From assembly GCA_049999805.1 (NCBI GenBank), contig JBNGIO010006265.1, positions 135,242-199,241 on the forward strand: DNA of 64,000 nt, in the 5' to 3' direction. This DNA is from Folioceros fuciformis (taxonomy: Eukaryota; Anthocerotophyta; Anthocerotopsida; Anthocerotales). Made by a program: the position numbers and the translations under genes. Position 1 is the stretch's first letter. Each line of letters begins with the position of its first letter. The notes under the pieces were generated by a model. The model worked only from the letters and a program-made list of their open reading frames with translations, was not told the origin of the DNA and did no database searches. Of the stretch, positions 51,486 through 64,000 are shown piece by piece.

Positions 51486-53623
51486 TGGTATCAGAACATC
51501 AAGTTTCTAAGACACGTCTAATCAACATATATTAGGTTTCAAGGCTTACAACATCTTGTGTCTAAGACGCATTTAATCAATATATCTTAGGTTTTATATT
51601 TTTTAAAGATAAGTGGGGTGTTTGAGAAATGGCTAATAAGCATTTCTCTGAGAAATGGCTAATAAGCATTTCTCTGAGAAATGCCTAATAAACATTTCTC
51701 AGAGTTATCTGAGATATATCTTACAAGTGTATCTTAGGCTCTAAAGTTTTTTTCTACGAGATAGGTCTAATAAGTGTATATGGTGTTTTAGAGAGAGATG
51801 TCTAACAACTGTATTTGGGGTTTTTTGAGAGGGTGTTGGGCTGATGGTGTTCCAGCCGTAGTTTTTTGAGATTGGCTAATGTTGTTTCAGAACCTAATAG
51901 TGAGGTTGTTGTGGTTTGTTGGTGAGTTTTCCAAGAATTTGTTTATATATATATATGATATGGCACAAGATCGTGAGCTTTTATATAGGATACCTAAGTT
52001 CAATGGTTCTAATTTTTCTTTTTGGAAGTTTCGTGTACTAAGGTTTATCCTCAAAATGATAACCCAACAAAATAATTTGTCTTGGAGGCAAAAGAAATCA
52101 AAAGCTCTCATGCTTTTAATTAGATCTATTGAAGATCATTGTCTTGGCCAACTTACTACTGCAGCAGAGTTATGGCCAGTGTTGCTTTCTTCTTATGAAG
52201 AAAGCAACACCGTCTTAGCGCGGCACCCTCTCAAGCCAATCTTGCTTAACTCATGGATTTCAAGATGGGCACATCTCAATCAGTTAAAGACTTCATTGAT
52301 CAATTTACTTCTCTCATTGTTGATTGTCAAGCTTCTAGATTGGAGGTGTCTATGGAAATGTAAATTTTCCATCTTCTTCGAGCATTGCCTTCTTCTTATG
52401 AGGCTTTCAAATTGTCCTCTAATAATGGTGCTCTTTGACTTACTATTGAAGCTTTGCGAGAGTTATTGTTCATTGAGGAGTTATGACGGAAAAAGATACG
52501 ATCTGATGGTAGTTCAGATGAGGCCTTACTTGGCTATCAAGCGAAAAGGCAACGTCTTCCTCAAAGTGGGAACTGGAGTCCTTTTGTGCGTAATAATTCT
52601 CCTTTTCCTTCTTCTTAGGCTGCTGTGGTACCGCAGTTTTCAGGATCATCGTCTCATCCAACGGGATCTACTATTTGTTTTCGATGTCATCGCTCAGGGC
52701 ATATTGCTCATTTTTGTCGTTTTTCTTCATGTTCTCCTTATCAGAGTAATATTACTATTACTGATGCTGCGTATTTTGTTCCACCTACTAGATCTTCTAT
52801 GTCTTCTCCTACTTTTGAGTTTTTTGTCCTTGCTCTTTTGAGTGCTAGGAGTTCTGTTGGCAATGAGTCGTATATTGATTCTGGGGCATCTTAGCATATG
52901 ACAAGTCGAAGGGACTTATTTTCCACTTTTCATCCCCAGTCTGATGGTCAGCAGGTTTATCTTGGTGACAATTCTTCTCATCATATTGTGGGTATTGGTG
53001 ATATTGGAGTTGTCTAGTCTGATGGCTCTACTACATATCTTTGTAATGGCTTGTATGTTCCTAGTTTGCATAAGAACTTGTTATCAGTTCATTCATGTGT
53101 CAACTTGGTTTGTTTGTTGAGTTTCATTCTGATCGCTGTATAATTAAACGGCTTTATACTCAAGATGTTGTTGCTACAGGCTATATTGTTGGTCAGTTAT
53201 ATAAGTTGGATTGCAAAGGAATTCAACCACAAGTTAAGGGTAATTATGCAGAGTTGCCATTGTAGCAATTATAGCTTTTTCGTTTGGGTCATGTGCATCC
53301 ACGGAAAGTCCTTCAATTAGCTCATGACTATGGTTTTTATGTTCCCTCATTAAATACCCATTTTGTTTGTTCAGGTTCTGTTCTTGCATCGGCGTAAAGT
53401 GTTATCAGCTCATTCTAATTCCCAACTTACCAAAAAGCAAAAAAAACACTAAGTCTCACACTTCGGCAGAGGATTTCTAAACATTTTTTTGTTTACACTA
53501 GCCCCAGCAAATGCACAAAACCCTAGTGAGGCGCGGCGACTCCCATCCATTACACGCGATTAAGCCTTATCCGTTTTCGGCTGCTTTATGATTATGGCGT
53601 ACAAAATATATAATAAGAGGGGG
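51486..53623 (+). mobile_element. Decayed, truncated Ty1/copia retrotransposon (gag and protease part)
   Basis: A primer-binding site complementary to initiator tRNA-Met (TGGTATCAGAAC) is at 51486. Gag starts at ATG 51960 (MAQDRELLYRIPKFNGSNF). A frameshift follows near 52200, after which another frame reads SVKDFIDQFTSLIVDCQ, and there are several stops. A CCHC zinc knuckle (CFRCHRSGHIAHFC) is at about 52676 and the aspartic protease site (YIDSGAS) at about 52875, followed by an in-frame stop. The LGHVHPRK segment near 53282 is the integrase N-terminal region. Nothing of the reverse transcriptase is seen. Bases 53612-53623 are purine rich and could be a polypurine tract. The copy is dead and 3'-truncated. 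Confidence 0.85.
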
Positions 53624-53830
53624 TGTTAAGAAATAAGCTTAGACTTATTAGGCATTATATATTTAGGCTAGACTTAGACCTCAGTTTTAGCTTCAGTTTG
53701 GTTTAGAAGGACGGTTAAATAACCGCCTCCCTCACACACTACTTTATACACATAGCTCCCGCACTTCGCTATAAACGTTATTCTACTCAATCCTACATGC
53801 ATAGCCATCACCTGAACCGTTCAAAGAGGC
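53624..53830 (+). repeat. Possible 3' LTR start, unrelated to the 51.1 kb LTR
   Basis: Directly after the purine run AAGAGGGGG the sequence reads TGTTAAGAAATAAGC, a typical LTR start. It does not match the LTR-like block at 51107-51485, so it may come from a second element. The right end is not defined. Confidence 0.4.
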
Positions 53831-54279
53831 AAACATTACCGCATGGACAATGAAAATGCACTTGGGCGTTGATTCCAGCTTCCCAAGAGACGTATGTGGA
53901 GCACCTTTGAAGAGGGAATTTGGCAGCCCACGGAGGATAATATAATGTGGAGTCTACACAACATTTCATGCATGATTACAACTGGGTATTTTGGGAGGCC
54001 GTGGATTTGTTCTTGAATAACAAATTCTGAAGTGTCGCGAGTAAGGCAACTACATATTCCAAATAATGGACCTTGCATAGGAACACTACACACACATGGA
54101 AGAAGCAGCGCTTACGCCCAATATTACACAACTACCACAACACTCATGGCTGAAGAGTCATGTATGTGAAGTACTAGCCAACAAAGGTGGTTAAGTTAAA
54201 GTCATAACAGCTAAGAAGGTCAAGATCGGCAAGGGTAGGTCTCATGAAGCCTGATCAAATAAGACAACAAATAGCATTT

Positions 54280-54474
54280 AGTTAGAAATGCCATGCGGAA
54301 GCATCTTGCATCAAGTAGATGCTTTACTAAGAATGATAAACAATCAACTAAGGTTTAGGTTCATAGGTGGGCTTTTAAAGGGTAACGAAGGGTTGTGTCC
54401 TTTCGCTAGCTTGCTAGTTAACTAACTACATTTAAAGCTAAGGCCTAGTACGTGGTCTGCTTTTTCTTTTAACT
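54280..54474 (-). repeat. 3' LTR of the 54.3-58.8 kb copia element
   Basis: Shares its sequence with 58560-58781 apart from the missing 27 bp after GGCCTAGT and a few substitutions. On the minus strand it follows the polypurine tract. Confidence 0.88.
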
Positions 54475-55519
54475 CTCCCCCTCAGACACCTTGCGGGTTG
54501 CTGTTATATAAGAGCTTCATTAAACAAAAGGAGATCACTCTTGTTGTAGTCAAGCTTCCAGCCTTGCTCAATTCGGCTATCACCTAGAGTCGATCAAACT
54601 ACTTCTCGGTGAGCCTGTAGTGTATAGCAACTCGTGGAGAAGAACACCACTCTTGTGACCAGAAAAGAGTAAGCTTTCCGCAACGACTTACAACTCCTAG
54701 TGACGGAATAAAAACGGATAGCCCCACCAAATGAGTGACCTAAATCGTACAGCATTGTACAGTATCTATAGTCTACTATTCCAATGACCACTTTTCTGAG
54801 AAAGCCAAAAAATCATATTCATCACCGATTGCTAACAACTCCACTCAACTGCTTTAGGATTGGAACCCTTTGAAAGCGTAAGTAGAACTCCCTCTGCAAC
54901 AAAGATAATCTGCATGTCTTCAGAGGTAGTGAAGTTGGCTTGTTGAACTCCTTTTTTCTATTCCATAGGTGCCTTGGAAACGCCATGTATTGCACCAACG
55001 TAACGGGGCACCATGATTCTAATAGCAAGTTCACTGGTACTCCTCGCCATGGCTTGTTCATCTTCCCCCTCTCAAGCGTAAACTATGAACATTGGAATCG
55101 CTTGAGGTGAAGAAGCCAATTATAAAGAGCAGTGCAACTAGCATCCAGAACATGGAAGTGTGAGAAGAGCATCGCCACGGTACGATCTCCCTCTAAATGG
55201 GCCATCTATCAAGATCGATGCTACTAGATTAGTGAGGCAACAACTATAAGAACAAATTTGCCCACGAAATGTACAAGACATGACGCGGACGACCGCATGC
55301 AATATCGGGTGGAGAAGACAATCTCCCTAGCCGAAATCAAGCGGAACATGTCGACTTGCAAGACTTGTCGTACGAAGACGATATCTTTCGCCATGATGTG
55401 AACATGTGTCTATGGCTACAGTTGTGCACTAACTCCGCAAAAGCAATTAGCCACAAATCCTGTAGATAGAAACCACCAAACACACAGTTAGAGCACGAGG
55501 TTGGGCTGATCTAGGTACT

Positions 55520-56186
55520 AGGTCTTGGCCTTGGAGACGACGGCAGCATTCTCCATCCTTGGCTCTTGGCAGGCCTCACCAGCCTATTTCTTCCGACACT
55601 CTCTCTCCCAATGGTCAGGTATCTGGCACCAATGACATGTCCCCTCTCGCTAAGGAGACTTGGAAGAACCCGAAGATCCCTGAGAGCTCCTGTTCTTATT
55701 TTGTTGTGACCTACCATTGGTCATGAACGTGACCCTTTCTCCCCCGTGTTCAGATGTGCCAGCATTGAACCTAGCAGCCTCCTCTTGAAGGAGAGCCCCA
55801 ACGACCTCTGACACAGTGATATTCAGGACCATGCCCGACTAGACAGCTCAGTGAGCATTTCTCACCGTCTGGATCTGGGAAGAGATAAAGGTTTGATAGC
55901 TAGCCGGAAGACTAGCTAAGAGTTGGACTGCAATATCAAATTCAGAAATTACTATCCCAAGTGCTATAAGCTGAGCACTCAGATACCTAAACTTACTCAC
56001 GTGTACAGCAACACTGTCGTTAGGTTGCATGCGTAGGGAGTAGAACTCCAATTGCACCGTGACAAGTGTCATCACGTTTGTAGATTGATAAATATCGATG
56101 ATCTGCTTCCATGCTTCAGCAGTTGTGTTGGCTTCGTTTGTGTGGTGAAGTGTAACTTCATCCAAACCAGAGACTATCATCTGCAT
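55520..56186 (-). pseudogene. Copia gag remnant (UBN2 and zinc knuckle)
   Basis: Bases 56186-55848 encode a copia-type Gag core (ANTTAEAWKQIIDIYQ, FRYLSAQLIALG, LLASLPASYQTF). The frame breaks near 55848 and resumes at 55832 (VVGALLQEEAARFNAG). A CCHC knuckle (CHWCQIPDHWEREC) is in another frame near 55625 and ends in a stop. It cannot make a full Gag as it stands. Confidence 0.8.
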
Positions 56187-56726
56187 AGACCCATGGATTT
56201 ATAGATGGTCGATTGGTTCCTTGAGCATTGAGGGTTGGTTTCAAGCTAGTACATTCGACAATCGGGAGAAGATCCCGAGTGTTCAAGGCACACTTCATGC
56301 GACGTGACGATACCTCAAACTTTATACCATCAAAGCAATCCTTCTCCTTGAAGTCAGTGTTGATATTTGTAATGAAAAAAGTAGGTGTTAAAGGTTAAGT
56401 AGCCATCCTTAAGAGATTTCACTCAAGAGCAAACGGTCGAGATGTTGTGACACTTCGACTAGATCGCATATTAGAGAGAAATACGTCTTCAAAGATTAGC
56501 AAAACAATTTGCAGATATCAGCGTTGATCTTGCAGACTTGAACCTGCGCTCAAGAGCTGGTTTTGCTGTGCAACCCACTTTTTGTCTTGGAGACTTGAAC
56601 CTCCAGTGCACACAACTCGTTGTAATTATCTTCAGTCAAGAAGAAGGACTAATTTCCTTGATATTGTAGGTTTCTCTTCACATGTGAAGAGCAATGTGCC
56701 TTGAAATTACAGTAGAGCTTGTGTCT

Positions 56727-57090
56727 GTTAAGCATGATTAATGTTGATATTAATTAGTGCTAATCCAGCTTATTGAGTTTGTACTAATTAGTGGTAAGAG
56801 TGATTAAGGTTATGATTAATATATATATATATAGCTTATTAGACTTTGCTATGTTGGGCAAAAGAAGTATTGTAGGGTTTGGTTGGGGTCATTTATCCCA
56901 TATTGGGCACTAAATGAGAGTGCCACCCATAGGTCCATAAAAGAAGGGATGAACCCACTTAGTATAGGCAGTCTAACTCCCTCTTCACTTGTATTGTGTT
57001 GTTTTTGTAATTCTCCTTTTTATTTTAGTTTAAGAGCCTTGTTATAGTGCTCTTAGTTTTGGGATTCTGCATCTTGCTTCAACTAACTTG
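56727..57090. repeat. Possible solo LTR inserted in the copia leader
   Basis: The stretch starts TGTTAAGCATGATTAATG, has a long TATATATATATATAG at about 56820 and a T-rich end with TTGTATTGTG. This resembles an LTR, and it would explain the long interval between primer-binding site and gag. No second copy or target duplication was found here. Confidence 0.35.
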
Positions 57091-57917
57091 TTTTAACCTC
57101 CTTTGAGCATGGCGGGGGTGACATCTCAACAGTGTCAACTTGCTGGAATCGAGATTTCCACGGGCCTTAATTAAAGGCAAGATAAGTGAAATCATCAAAA
57201 GATGTTTTGTAAAAACATTATTATGAAGGCGAATGGTTTATCTAGGGAAGGGGAGTTTTGAAACGTCACGTCGCTTCGGGCGGCACAGTTTTGAGGCGCC
57301 CCTCCTCCTCCCCCTTACCAACTTGCCTCTGTTGGGATGGGTATGGAATCTGACCACCTCGGTACCATTTCCTCAAGAGATTTTAACCATCTGCCACCAT
57401 AAGAGGAGCTCCACTGTTGCGAGAGCCTAGAGCTTCTATGCCAGGCCGTCGCACTCTCAAAATATTGAAAGATTGCATAAGAAAGGAGCACGCAAGTAGC
57501 ACCTCACAAAATTGCAGGTTGGAAATTGAAGGCGTTGTAAGGAAAGGGAAGGTGAGATCTGGGCCAGGCACCTCCTTAAGAGACCGCTCCCCCTACATGC
57601 CTGCAGATTGAGGGAACTTGAGCTGGTTTAGAGATACTATGATTAACTGAGCTCCAATCCCCCTCTTCCCCAATCACGCTCCAATTAGCAATTTCTCGTG
57701 AGTTGAGGCGCCTAGATCTTAGCAGAGAAGGGCGCCCTGTAGGTGCGACCAGCCTTGGCCTAAAATCGCTGTGAATGGGGCATCGGCACCTCCGATCGGT
57801 GTGCCCAATGATCCTCCTTCTTCTTCTTCTTCTTCTTCTCCATGAGAATGTATATGATCCTACCTATCTGCCTAGAAGGGAATTGTAAGAGCCAATGGAC
57901 TGGACTTCATCAAAACT

Positions 57918-58050
57918 TCAAAATTAAGCGCCCAACCCACGGATCAGATTAAGCGCCCAACCCATGGATCAGATTAAGCGCCCAACCNNNNNNNNNNATC
58001 AGATTAAGCGCCCAACCCATGGATCAGATTAAGCGCCCAACCCACGGATC
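57918..58050. repeat. 25-bp tandem repeat with a 10-N gap
   Basis: The unit CGGATCAGATTAAGCGCCCA plus ACCCA occurs at least five times. Ten Ns (57988-57997) interrupt it, so the copy number is uncertain. Confidence 0.9.
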
Positions 58051-58154
58051 AGTACCTGGATAGCGAGCCTAACATAGGGTTCTTATGGCTCAATACTCAT
58101 TCTTTTAAAACGAGATACACATCTAGAGCTCTTGTAGCCCGTCGTGCTCTCTAG

Positions 58155-58290
58155 AAACTCTTCTTTCTAAACGTAGAATATTCACAACCACCTAAGACTC
58201 ATATCTTGAATTCGTAAAAAAACTCTTCTTTCTAAATGTAGAATATTCACAACCACCTAAGACTCATATTTTGAATTCTTAAAAACCCTC
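58155..58290. repeat. Tandem duplication of about 65 bp
   Basis: AACTCTTCTTTCTAAA, GTAGAATATTCACAACCACC and AAGACTCATAT appear in the same order twice, with few changes. Confidence 0.9.
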
Positions 58291-58409
58291 AATGATCTTG
58301 TGAAGTGAATTTTCTTCCATATTTTCTAATGATTTCTAAGAACGTAGTCTAGGACCATTAGAGCCCGTCATACTCTTCAGAAACACTACAAATGTAATAT
58401 GATACGCTA

Positions 58410-58515
58410 TCTACTCTGCTCTTTATCAACAGAAGCAATCTACTCTGCTCTTTATNNNNNNNNNNCTTTATCAACAGAAGCAATCTACTCTGCTCTTTAT
58501 CAACAGAAGCAAAGA
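58410..58515. repeat. Tandem repeat of about 29-31 bp with a 10-N gap
   Basis: Units contain CAATCTACTCTGCTCTTTAT and CAACAGAAG. Ten Ns (58456-58465) lie inside. It ends about 35 bp from the primer-binding site. Confidence 0.9.
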
Positions 58516-58786
58516 AGAGATAGCAAGCAAGTTCATGGCGAATCATTGCTCTGATACCAAGTTAGAAATGCCATGCGGAAGCGTCTTGCATCAAGTAAAT
58601 GCTTTACTAAGAATGATAAACAATCAACTAAGGTTTAGATTCATAGGTGGGCTTTTAAAGGGTTACGAAGGATTGTGTCCTTCTGCTAGCTTGCTAATTA
58701 ACTAACTACATTTAAAGCTAAGGCCTAGTTAGACTAACCAATGTGGTACAAAACCAACGTGGTCTGCTTTTTCTTCTAACTCATTT

Positions 58787-60454
58787 CCAAGTTTGCTATC
58801 ATCTTTTCTAACATACAAGCTATAAAGCTCTTTTCTAACATACAAGCTATAAAGCTAGAAAACTTGCAAGCTATGGAGACGGCAAGGACAAAGCAAAGTC
58901 CTCAAATTTATGAAATACAACAATACACACATCTAAAGGTGGTTAGAGGTTGCCAAGCTCAAACTAGATATTGGTCCCACTTTACAATCTTGCAAGTGAT
59001 TACTTGCCAAGCATGTGGGTTGTTCCCTACCATGGATTCTCACAGGGCAATGGATTCTTACACGGCCATGAATAAGGACTTATCAAGATTTTTCAGGATA
59101 GCGACTTATCAAGATTTTTTCAGGATAGCGGACAAGGACATGGTATTAGGTGTGAGTGAGCCATTTCTCATCTCAAACCACAAACATTCTTGTAACTTTA
59201 TGGTGTTTCATAATTTGTGCTAGCCCCCATGCGGCCAAGCACTTGGGTGGAACTTGCACTAAATGACATGCTTGTTTATATTTTGGTTGGGTGTTCCTCC
59301 TCAAATTTCACCAAAACCAGGGAGGGGAGGAATGGGTGAGAGGAGCCTTGCTTGGATATTATTACCTATTTAAATGGAAAAAAATATTGTAAAAAAAGGG
59401 ACACAGCGGGTTTAATACTGCCGGATTCCAAGGAGCTCATTCCGCATGATAAAAGGGCTTTCGACAATAGCCCTTCGGCCAAGGGTCTAAAGATCTGGTA
59501 ACAGGCATCTGGCAAAGGTCGAAATCTCGAGAGAAAAGAACACTTGTAATTGGCATGTGCAGCGTGCAGGGACCTGCCCCAACCTGAGCACGAGAGAGAA
59601 AAGGATCCCCGGAAAGGTGGGAGCCGTGGACCTCCTGCAGGCGCTCCACGCCTACACGAATCTGGACTGGACTTGGGCATGTGCTATGTGTCGGAGTGAG
59701 GCGGAGCTGGTCACAATTAATGGTTGTCGTGGGGGAAACGGGGGTATCTAACAACATACAGTATGTGCCCGAGCCTTAGAGAGAAGAGCTGAACATTGAA
59801 GTCGGATATTAGGCGAACGGGCGTCGAGGTCGCATGATTGAAGCCCCCACTTGCCTTCTAGTTTGTCGTTTGCGTTCCCAAAGATTTCTGGCGTGGCGAC
59901 CAGGTCTCCAAAGTCTTGCGCAGTCCGTCCATCACGCTCAGGATGCAACAGAAAATCTGACTGCGTTGGGGCAAAAGTGAACCTGAGGACCTAAAACAGG
60001 GACAGGGATGGTCAGTACTCTGCACAACAGATTTTCAGGAAAGGCTCCCCGGGACGAATGGCGGGACGAGTAGGAAATTATGACAGCCAGCCTGGACGCC
60101 TGGAATGCTAGAAAGCGCGGCCCCATCGGGTATCTTAAGTACCAGTAGACCTGCAGGGTGCTACGTGGTGGCATTCCTTGTGCACGCAGCCCTGAGTCTG
60201 CTTAGCAGTGCGACTCCCTCCGTTTCTGTGAACATTTTGTCCGGCTCTGCTTTCGGTCAGGTTGAGTGCCTGAGTTCTTTCCTCAAGGTGAATTCGTTGG
60301 TTTCTGAGTTGTGGGGGTGGTGTGTGCACTGGGTTATGGAAATGCGGTGGTGGCTGTGGGTTGGCGAGAGTGCATGAACTGTATATGGTTGCGTGCAAAA
60401 CGGAGCTGACTGGGGACTTGGGGGCTTGTGGGTGATCAGATTGTGGGTTCAGCG
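58787..60454. other. Intergenic, small repeats, peroxidase upstream region
   Basis: A short direct repeat (TTTTCTAACATACAAGCTATAAAGCT, two copies) is at about 58804-58856, and another (ACTTATCAAGATTTTTTCAGG-like) at about 59078-59130. The minus-strand ORFs at 59366-59757 match nothing I recognise. No gene is supported before the peroxidase. Confidence 0.5.
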
Positions 60455-61805
<1,351 letters not shown>

Positions 61806-62690
61806 CGAGACTTTCCCCTGAGGATCTGCACGTCACTGTACTGTCATGGGCAATAAAAGCCCGATGTAAAGCATTGTCCCAGCTGTCGTAAGAAAGCTGA
61901 CGATTCTGTGATTTATCCTTTTCTCGCACGGAACGAATATCTCCACTTTTTGTCCAGACATTCTCATGGTTGGTGGCACCTCAAGCAGACTTCTGCACAG
62001 ATACCAACAACATAAATATCAGACCCTTTCGGTATCGATGCAGGTAGGAGAAGGGAGAAAGATCTTTCTCCATGTTTGCCGTGAATGTCACCCACATCTC
62101 CGGGTTCTGAACCGGACTTTCGTGCAAAACCTGGTTCTGCAAGAAATACTCATGTGTCGTTAGCGTCTTCCACCGATAAACATCTGAATGCCTTCTGATC
62201 CTTTGCTCTTCGCCTGTGGTTTCAAACCCTCGGCTCGAGCGACAGCTCTCGGAGTTGAGTTATGTTCGCAAAACTGAAGGCTGTGGCATATTATCTTTAC
62301 AACTTGGAACAAAAGTTATTCCAATGATCAGACGCATATTAAAAAATCTAACATAATAGAAAAGAATATTAGGGAATGTCCATGAGTATGAATCAAAACA
62401 TAAAGAATATTAACTTGTTAAAATCTTTAGATTATATAAATAAAAAAAAGTTATGAAATTATTTTGAATATAATATAATATTTTATATGCACAATGCTTC
62501 GATCGGCACATCATTGCACTTCATCGATGAAGTGTAGAACTTAAAACTATATATGTAGAGTCGCGTAATGGAAGAGAGCAGTCACAAGCATTTGGATCAA
62601 ATATCAAATACCTCAACTCTTGGTAGGGCATCATGTGTAGTGATGAGAAGCATAGTTTCTTGTTGCGTGCATCTTGGTAATCTTGTCTTT
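61806..62690. other. Intergenic, 3' region then AT-rich
   Basis: Peroxidase 3' region (AATAAAAG at about 61852 could be a polyadenylation signal), then AT-rich DNA from 62330. No gene is recognised. Confidence 0.5.
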
Positions 62691-63755
62691 GAGTTGCGCA
62701 TGTCTTGAGGACCTTGCTTCTAGCTTACTTAAATGTTTGTGCTAGATGTCTTGATGGTCTTGCTGTATCCTGTGTCTGGATGAACTAGTTGTCTTGATGT
62801 TCTTAGCGTATCTTTGTCTGGTGACTAACCTAGTTGTTTTGATTTTCTTACTATATCTTGCTATTTGGCGGCTAACCTAGTTATCTTGATGTTCTTGCTG
62901 TATTTTGCATCTGGCAGTTAACCTAGTTGTCTTGATGTTCTTGTTGTATCTTGCGTCTAACCTTGTCTAATCTTGTAACTGACCGCTAACCTAGTTGTCT
63001 TGATGTTCTTGCTATATTTTGCATCTGGCAGTTAACTTAGTTGTCTTGATGTTCTTGTTGTATCTTGCGTCTAACCTTGTCTAATCTTGTATCTGACGGC
63101 TAACCTAGTTGTCTTGATGATCTTGCTGTATCTTATGTCTTGCAGCTAACCTGATTGTCTTCATGATCTTATTGTATCTTACTGTCTTGTGGCTGACCTA
63201 GTTGTCTTGATGATCTTACTGTATCTTGCATCTAGCTAACCTAGTTGCCTTGATGATCTTATTACGTCATGTGTTTAGCTAACCTAGCTATCTTGATGAT
63301 TTGGTTGTATCTTGTGTTTGGCTAACCTATTTGTTTTCATGATCTTTATGTATCTTGTGTTTAGCTAATGTAGTTGTCTTCATGATCTTTCTGTATCTTG
63401 CATTTGGCTAACCTAATTGTCCTGATGATCTTGCTATGTCTTGCGTTACGCTAATCTAGACGTGGTAAATGGTCTTTTGTGCTAGATGTCTTGATGATCA
63501 AACTGTATTTTGTTTTTGCTTAGGCCTATACTACCCCAGTCTTCCTATCTAAATGTGTTGATAATCTTGCTGTATCTTGCGCGCGCCTATTTGGCTGACC
63601 CAGTCTTCTATGCTAGATGTCTTTATGATCTTGTTGTTTCTGGCATTAGGCATCTAGCTAATCTAGTCTTCTACACTAAATGTCTTGATGATCTTGTTGT
63701 TTCTGAACAAGGAATCTAGCTGATGTAGTCTTTTGCACTGGATGTCTCGATGATA
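62690..63755. repeat. Degenerate minisatellite of about 45-55 bp units
   Basis: The phrase GCTAACCTAGTTGTCTTGATG, then a TTCTTGCTGTATCTTGCRT-type phrase, recurs about twenty times with many substitutions and length changes. It is AT- and T-rich on the plus strand and has no coding character. Confidence 0.9.
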
Positions 63756-64000
63756 TTGTGGCACATATCTTGAGGACCTTGTCTCTCTTTGCAAGTGGTG
63801 ATGAGCTAACTTAGCTTGTGTAACCTAGCTAAACAGTACACACGTTGTCAAAAGTTGTGGCACATATCTTGAGGACCTTGTCTCTCTTTGCAAGTGGTGA
63901 TGAGCTAACTTAGCTTGTGTAACCTAGCTAAACAGTACACACGTTGTCAAAAGTTGTGGCACATATCTTGAGGACCTTGTCTCTCTTTGCAAGTGGTGAT
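63756..64000. repeat. 99-bp tandem repeat running off the window
   Basis: The unit starts TTGTGGCACATATCTTGAGG at 63756, 63855 and 63954, nearly identical each time. The last copy is cut by the window end. Fewer differences than in the adjacent minisatellite suggest recent growth. Confidence 0.97.

Larger units (their letters stand above)
54280..58781 (-). mobile_element. Structurally complete Ty1/copia insertion with LTRs and CATTT target duplication
   Basis: LTRs lie at 54280-54474 (195 bp, 3' LTR) and 58560-58781 (222 bp, 5' LTR). On the plus strand both begin AGTTAG, and the ends read TTAACT and CTAACT. They differ by a 27-bp indel and a few substitutions. The 5-bp sequence CATTT flanks the element on both sides (54275-54279 and 58782-58786). 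The primer-binding site is directly inside the right LTR: TGCTCTGATACCA (58547-58559), complement of TGGTATCAGAGCA. A polypurine tract (CTCCCCCTC on the plus strand, 54475-54483) is directly inside the left LTR. The gag region (about 55520-56186) is recognisable but broken; I could not find reverse transcriptase or integrase in the 1 kb between gag and the 3' LTR. It is therefore a non-autonomous or deleted copy. The interior between the primer site and gag is unusually long (2.4 kb) and repeat-rich. Confidence 0.88.

Noticed and set aside
59366-59757. Minus-strand ORFs of about 105 codons upstream of the peroxidase
   Set aside because: Two overlapping frames of similar length, no motif; may be transposon relic but nothing proves it.

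Overview
This window is nuclear DNA of a land plant. The genes are spliced, with many short GT-AG introns (mostly about 70-250 bp). They include plant-type proteins: a bulb-type lectin pair, an OPT oligopeptide transporter, a peroxisomal 2-hydroxy-acid oxidase, a BPG2-like organelle GTPase, a plant-style ADP/ATP carrier with a long N-terminal extension, and a class III peroxidase. There is a short CCCTAAA (plant telomere-type) tract and Ty1/copia retrotransposons. Compact genes beside AT-rich repeat stretches would suit a bryophyte or another seed-free plant, but the sequence alone does not prove this. It is a draft assembly: there are two 100-N gaps and three 10-N gaps, four of the five inside tandem repeats.

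Layout. 0-9 kb is AT-rich: two tandem secreted mannose-lectin genes, an S1-domain RNA-binding gene resembling ZCCHC17 and a small RING-H2 gene. 9-23.5 kb is dense and GC-rich: OPT transporter (+), translation initiation factor IF-3 (-), 2-hydroxy-acid oxidase (+), FMN reductase (-), BPG2-like GTPase (-), tRNA-Arg (-), DNA polymerase kappa (+). 23.6-26 kb holds an unrecognised four-exon gene and its decayed duplicate. 26.6-27.3 kb is short tandem repeats. 27.7-44 kb holds a lipoate-protein-ligase-like gene (+), a very large gene of about 2,234 codons (-), an ADP/ATP carrier (+) and a BTB-domain gene (-). 45.6-48.5 kb is cyclin L (+), interrupted by an assembly gap. 51-58.8 kb is retrotransposon territory: a decayed copia copy (+) and a structurally complete copia insertion (-) with LTRs and a CATTT target duplication. 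60.5-61.8 kb is a class III peroxidase; 62.7-64 kb is minisatellite running off the window.

Most multi-exon models were built by hand and checked by codon phase across every junction; all except cyclin L (gap) and the BTB gene (one ambiguous donor) close exactly. The genes do not form one pathway. Several are informational or organellar: IF-3, BPG2-like GTPase, lipoate ligase, ADP/ATP carrier, cyclin L, pol kappa. The most unusual items are the hydroxy-acid oxidase with altered active-site residues and no introns, the giant repeat-rich protein, the BTB domain split by a long insertion, the gene and decayed-copy pair, two GC-AG introns with the same donor, and the intact copia element. I found no prokaryote-like system, CRISPR array or secondary-metabolite cluster.
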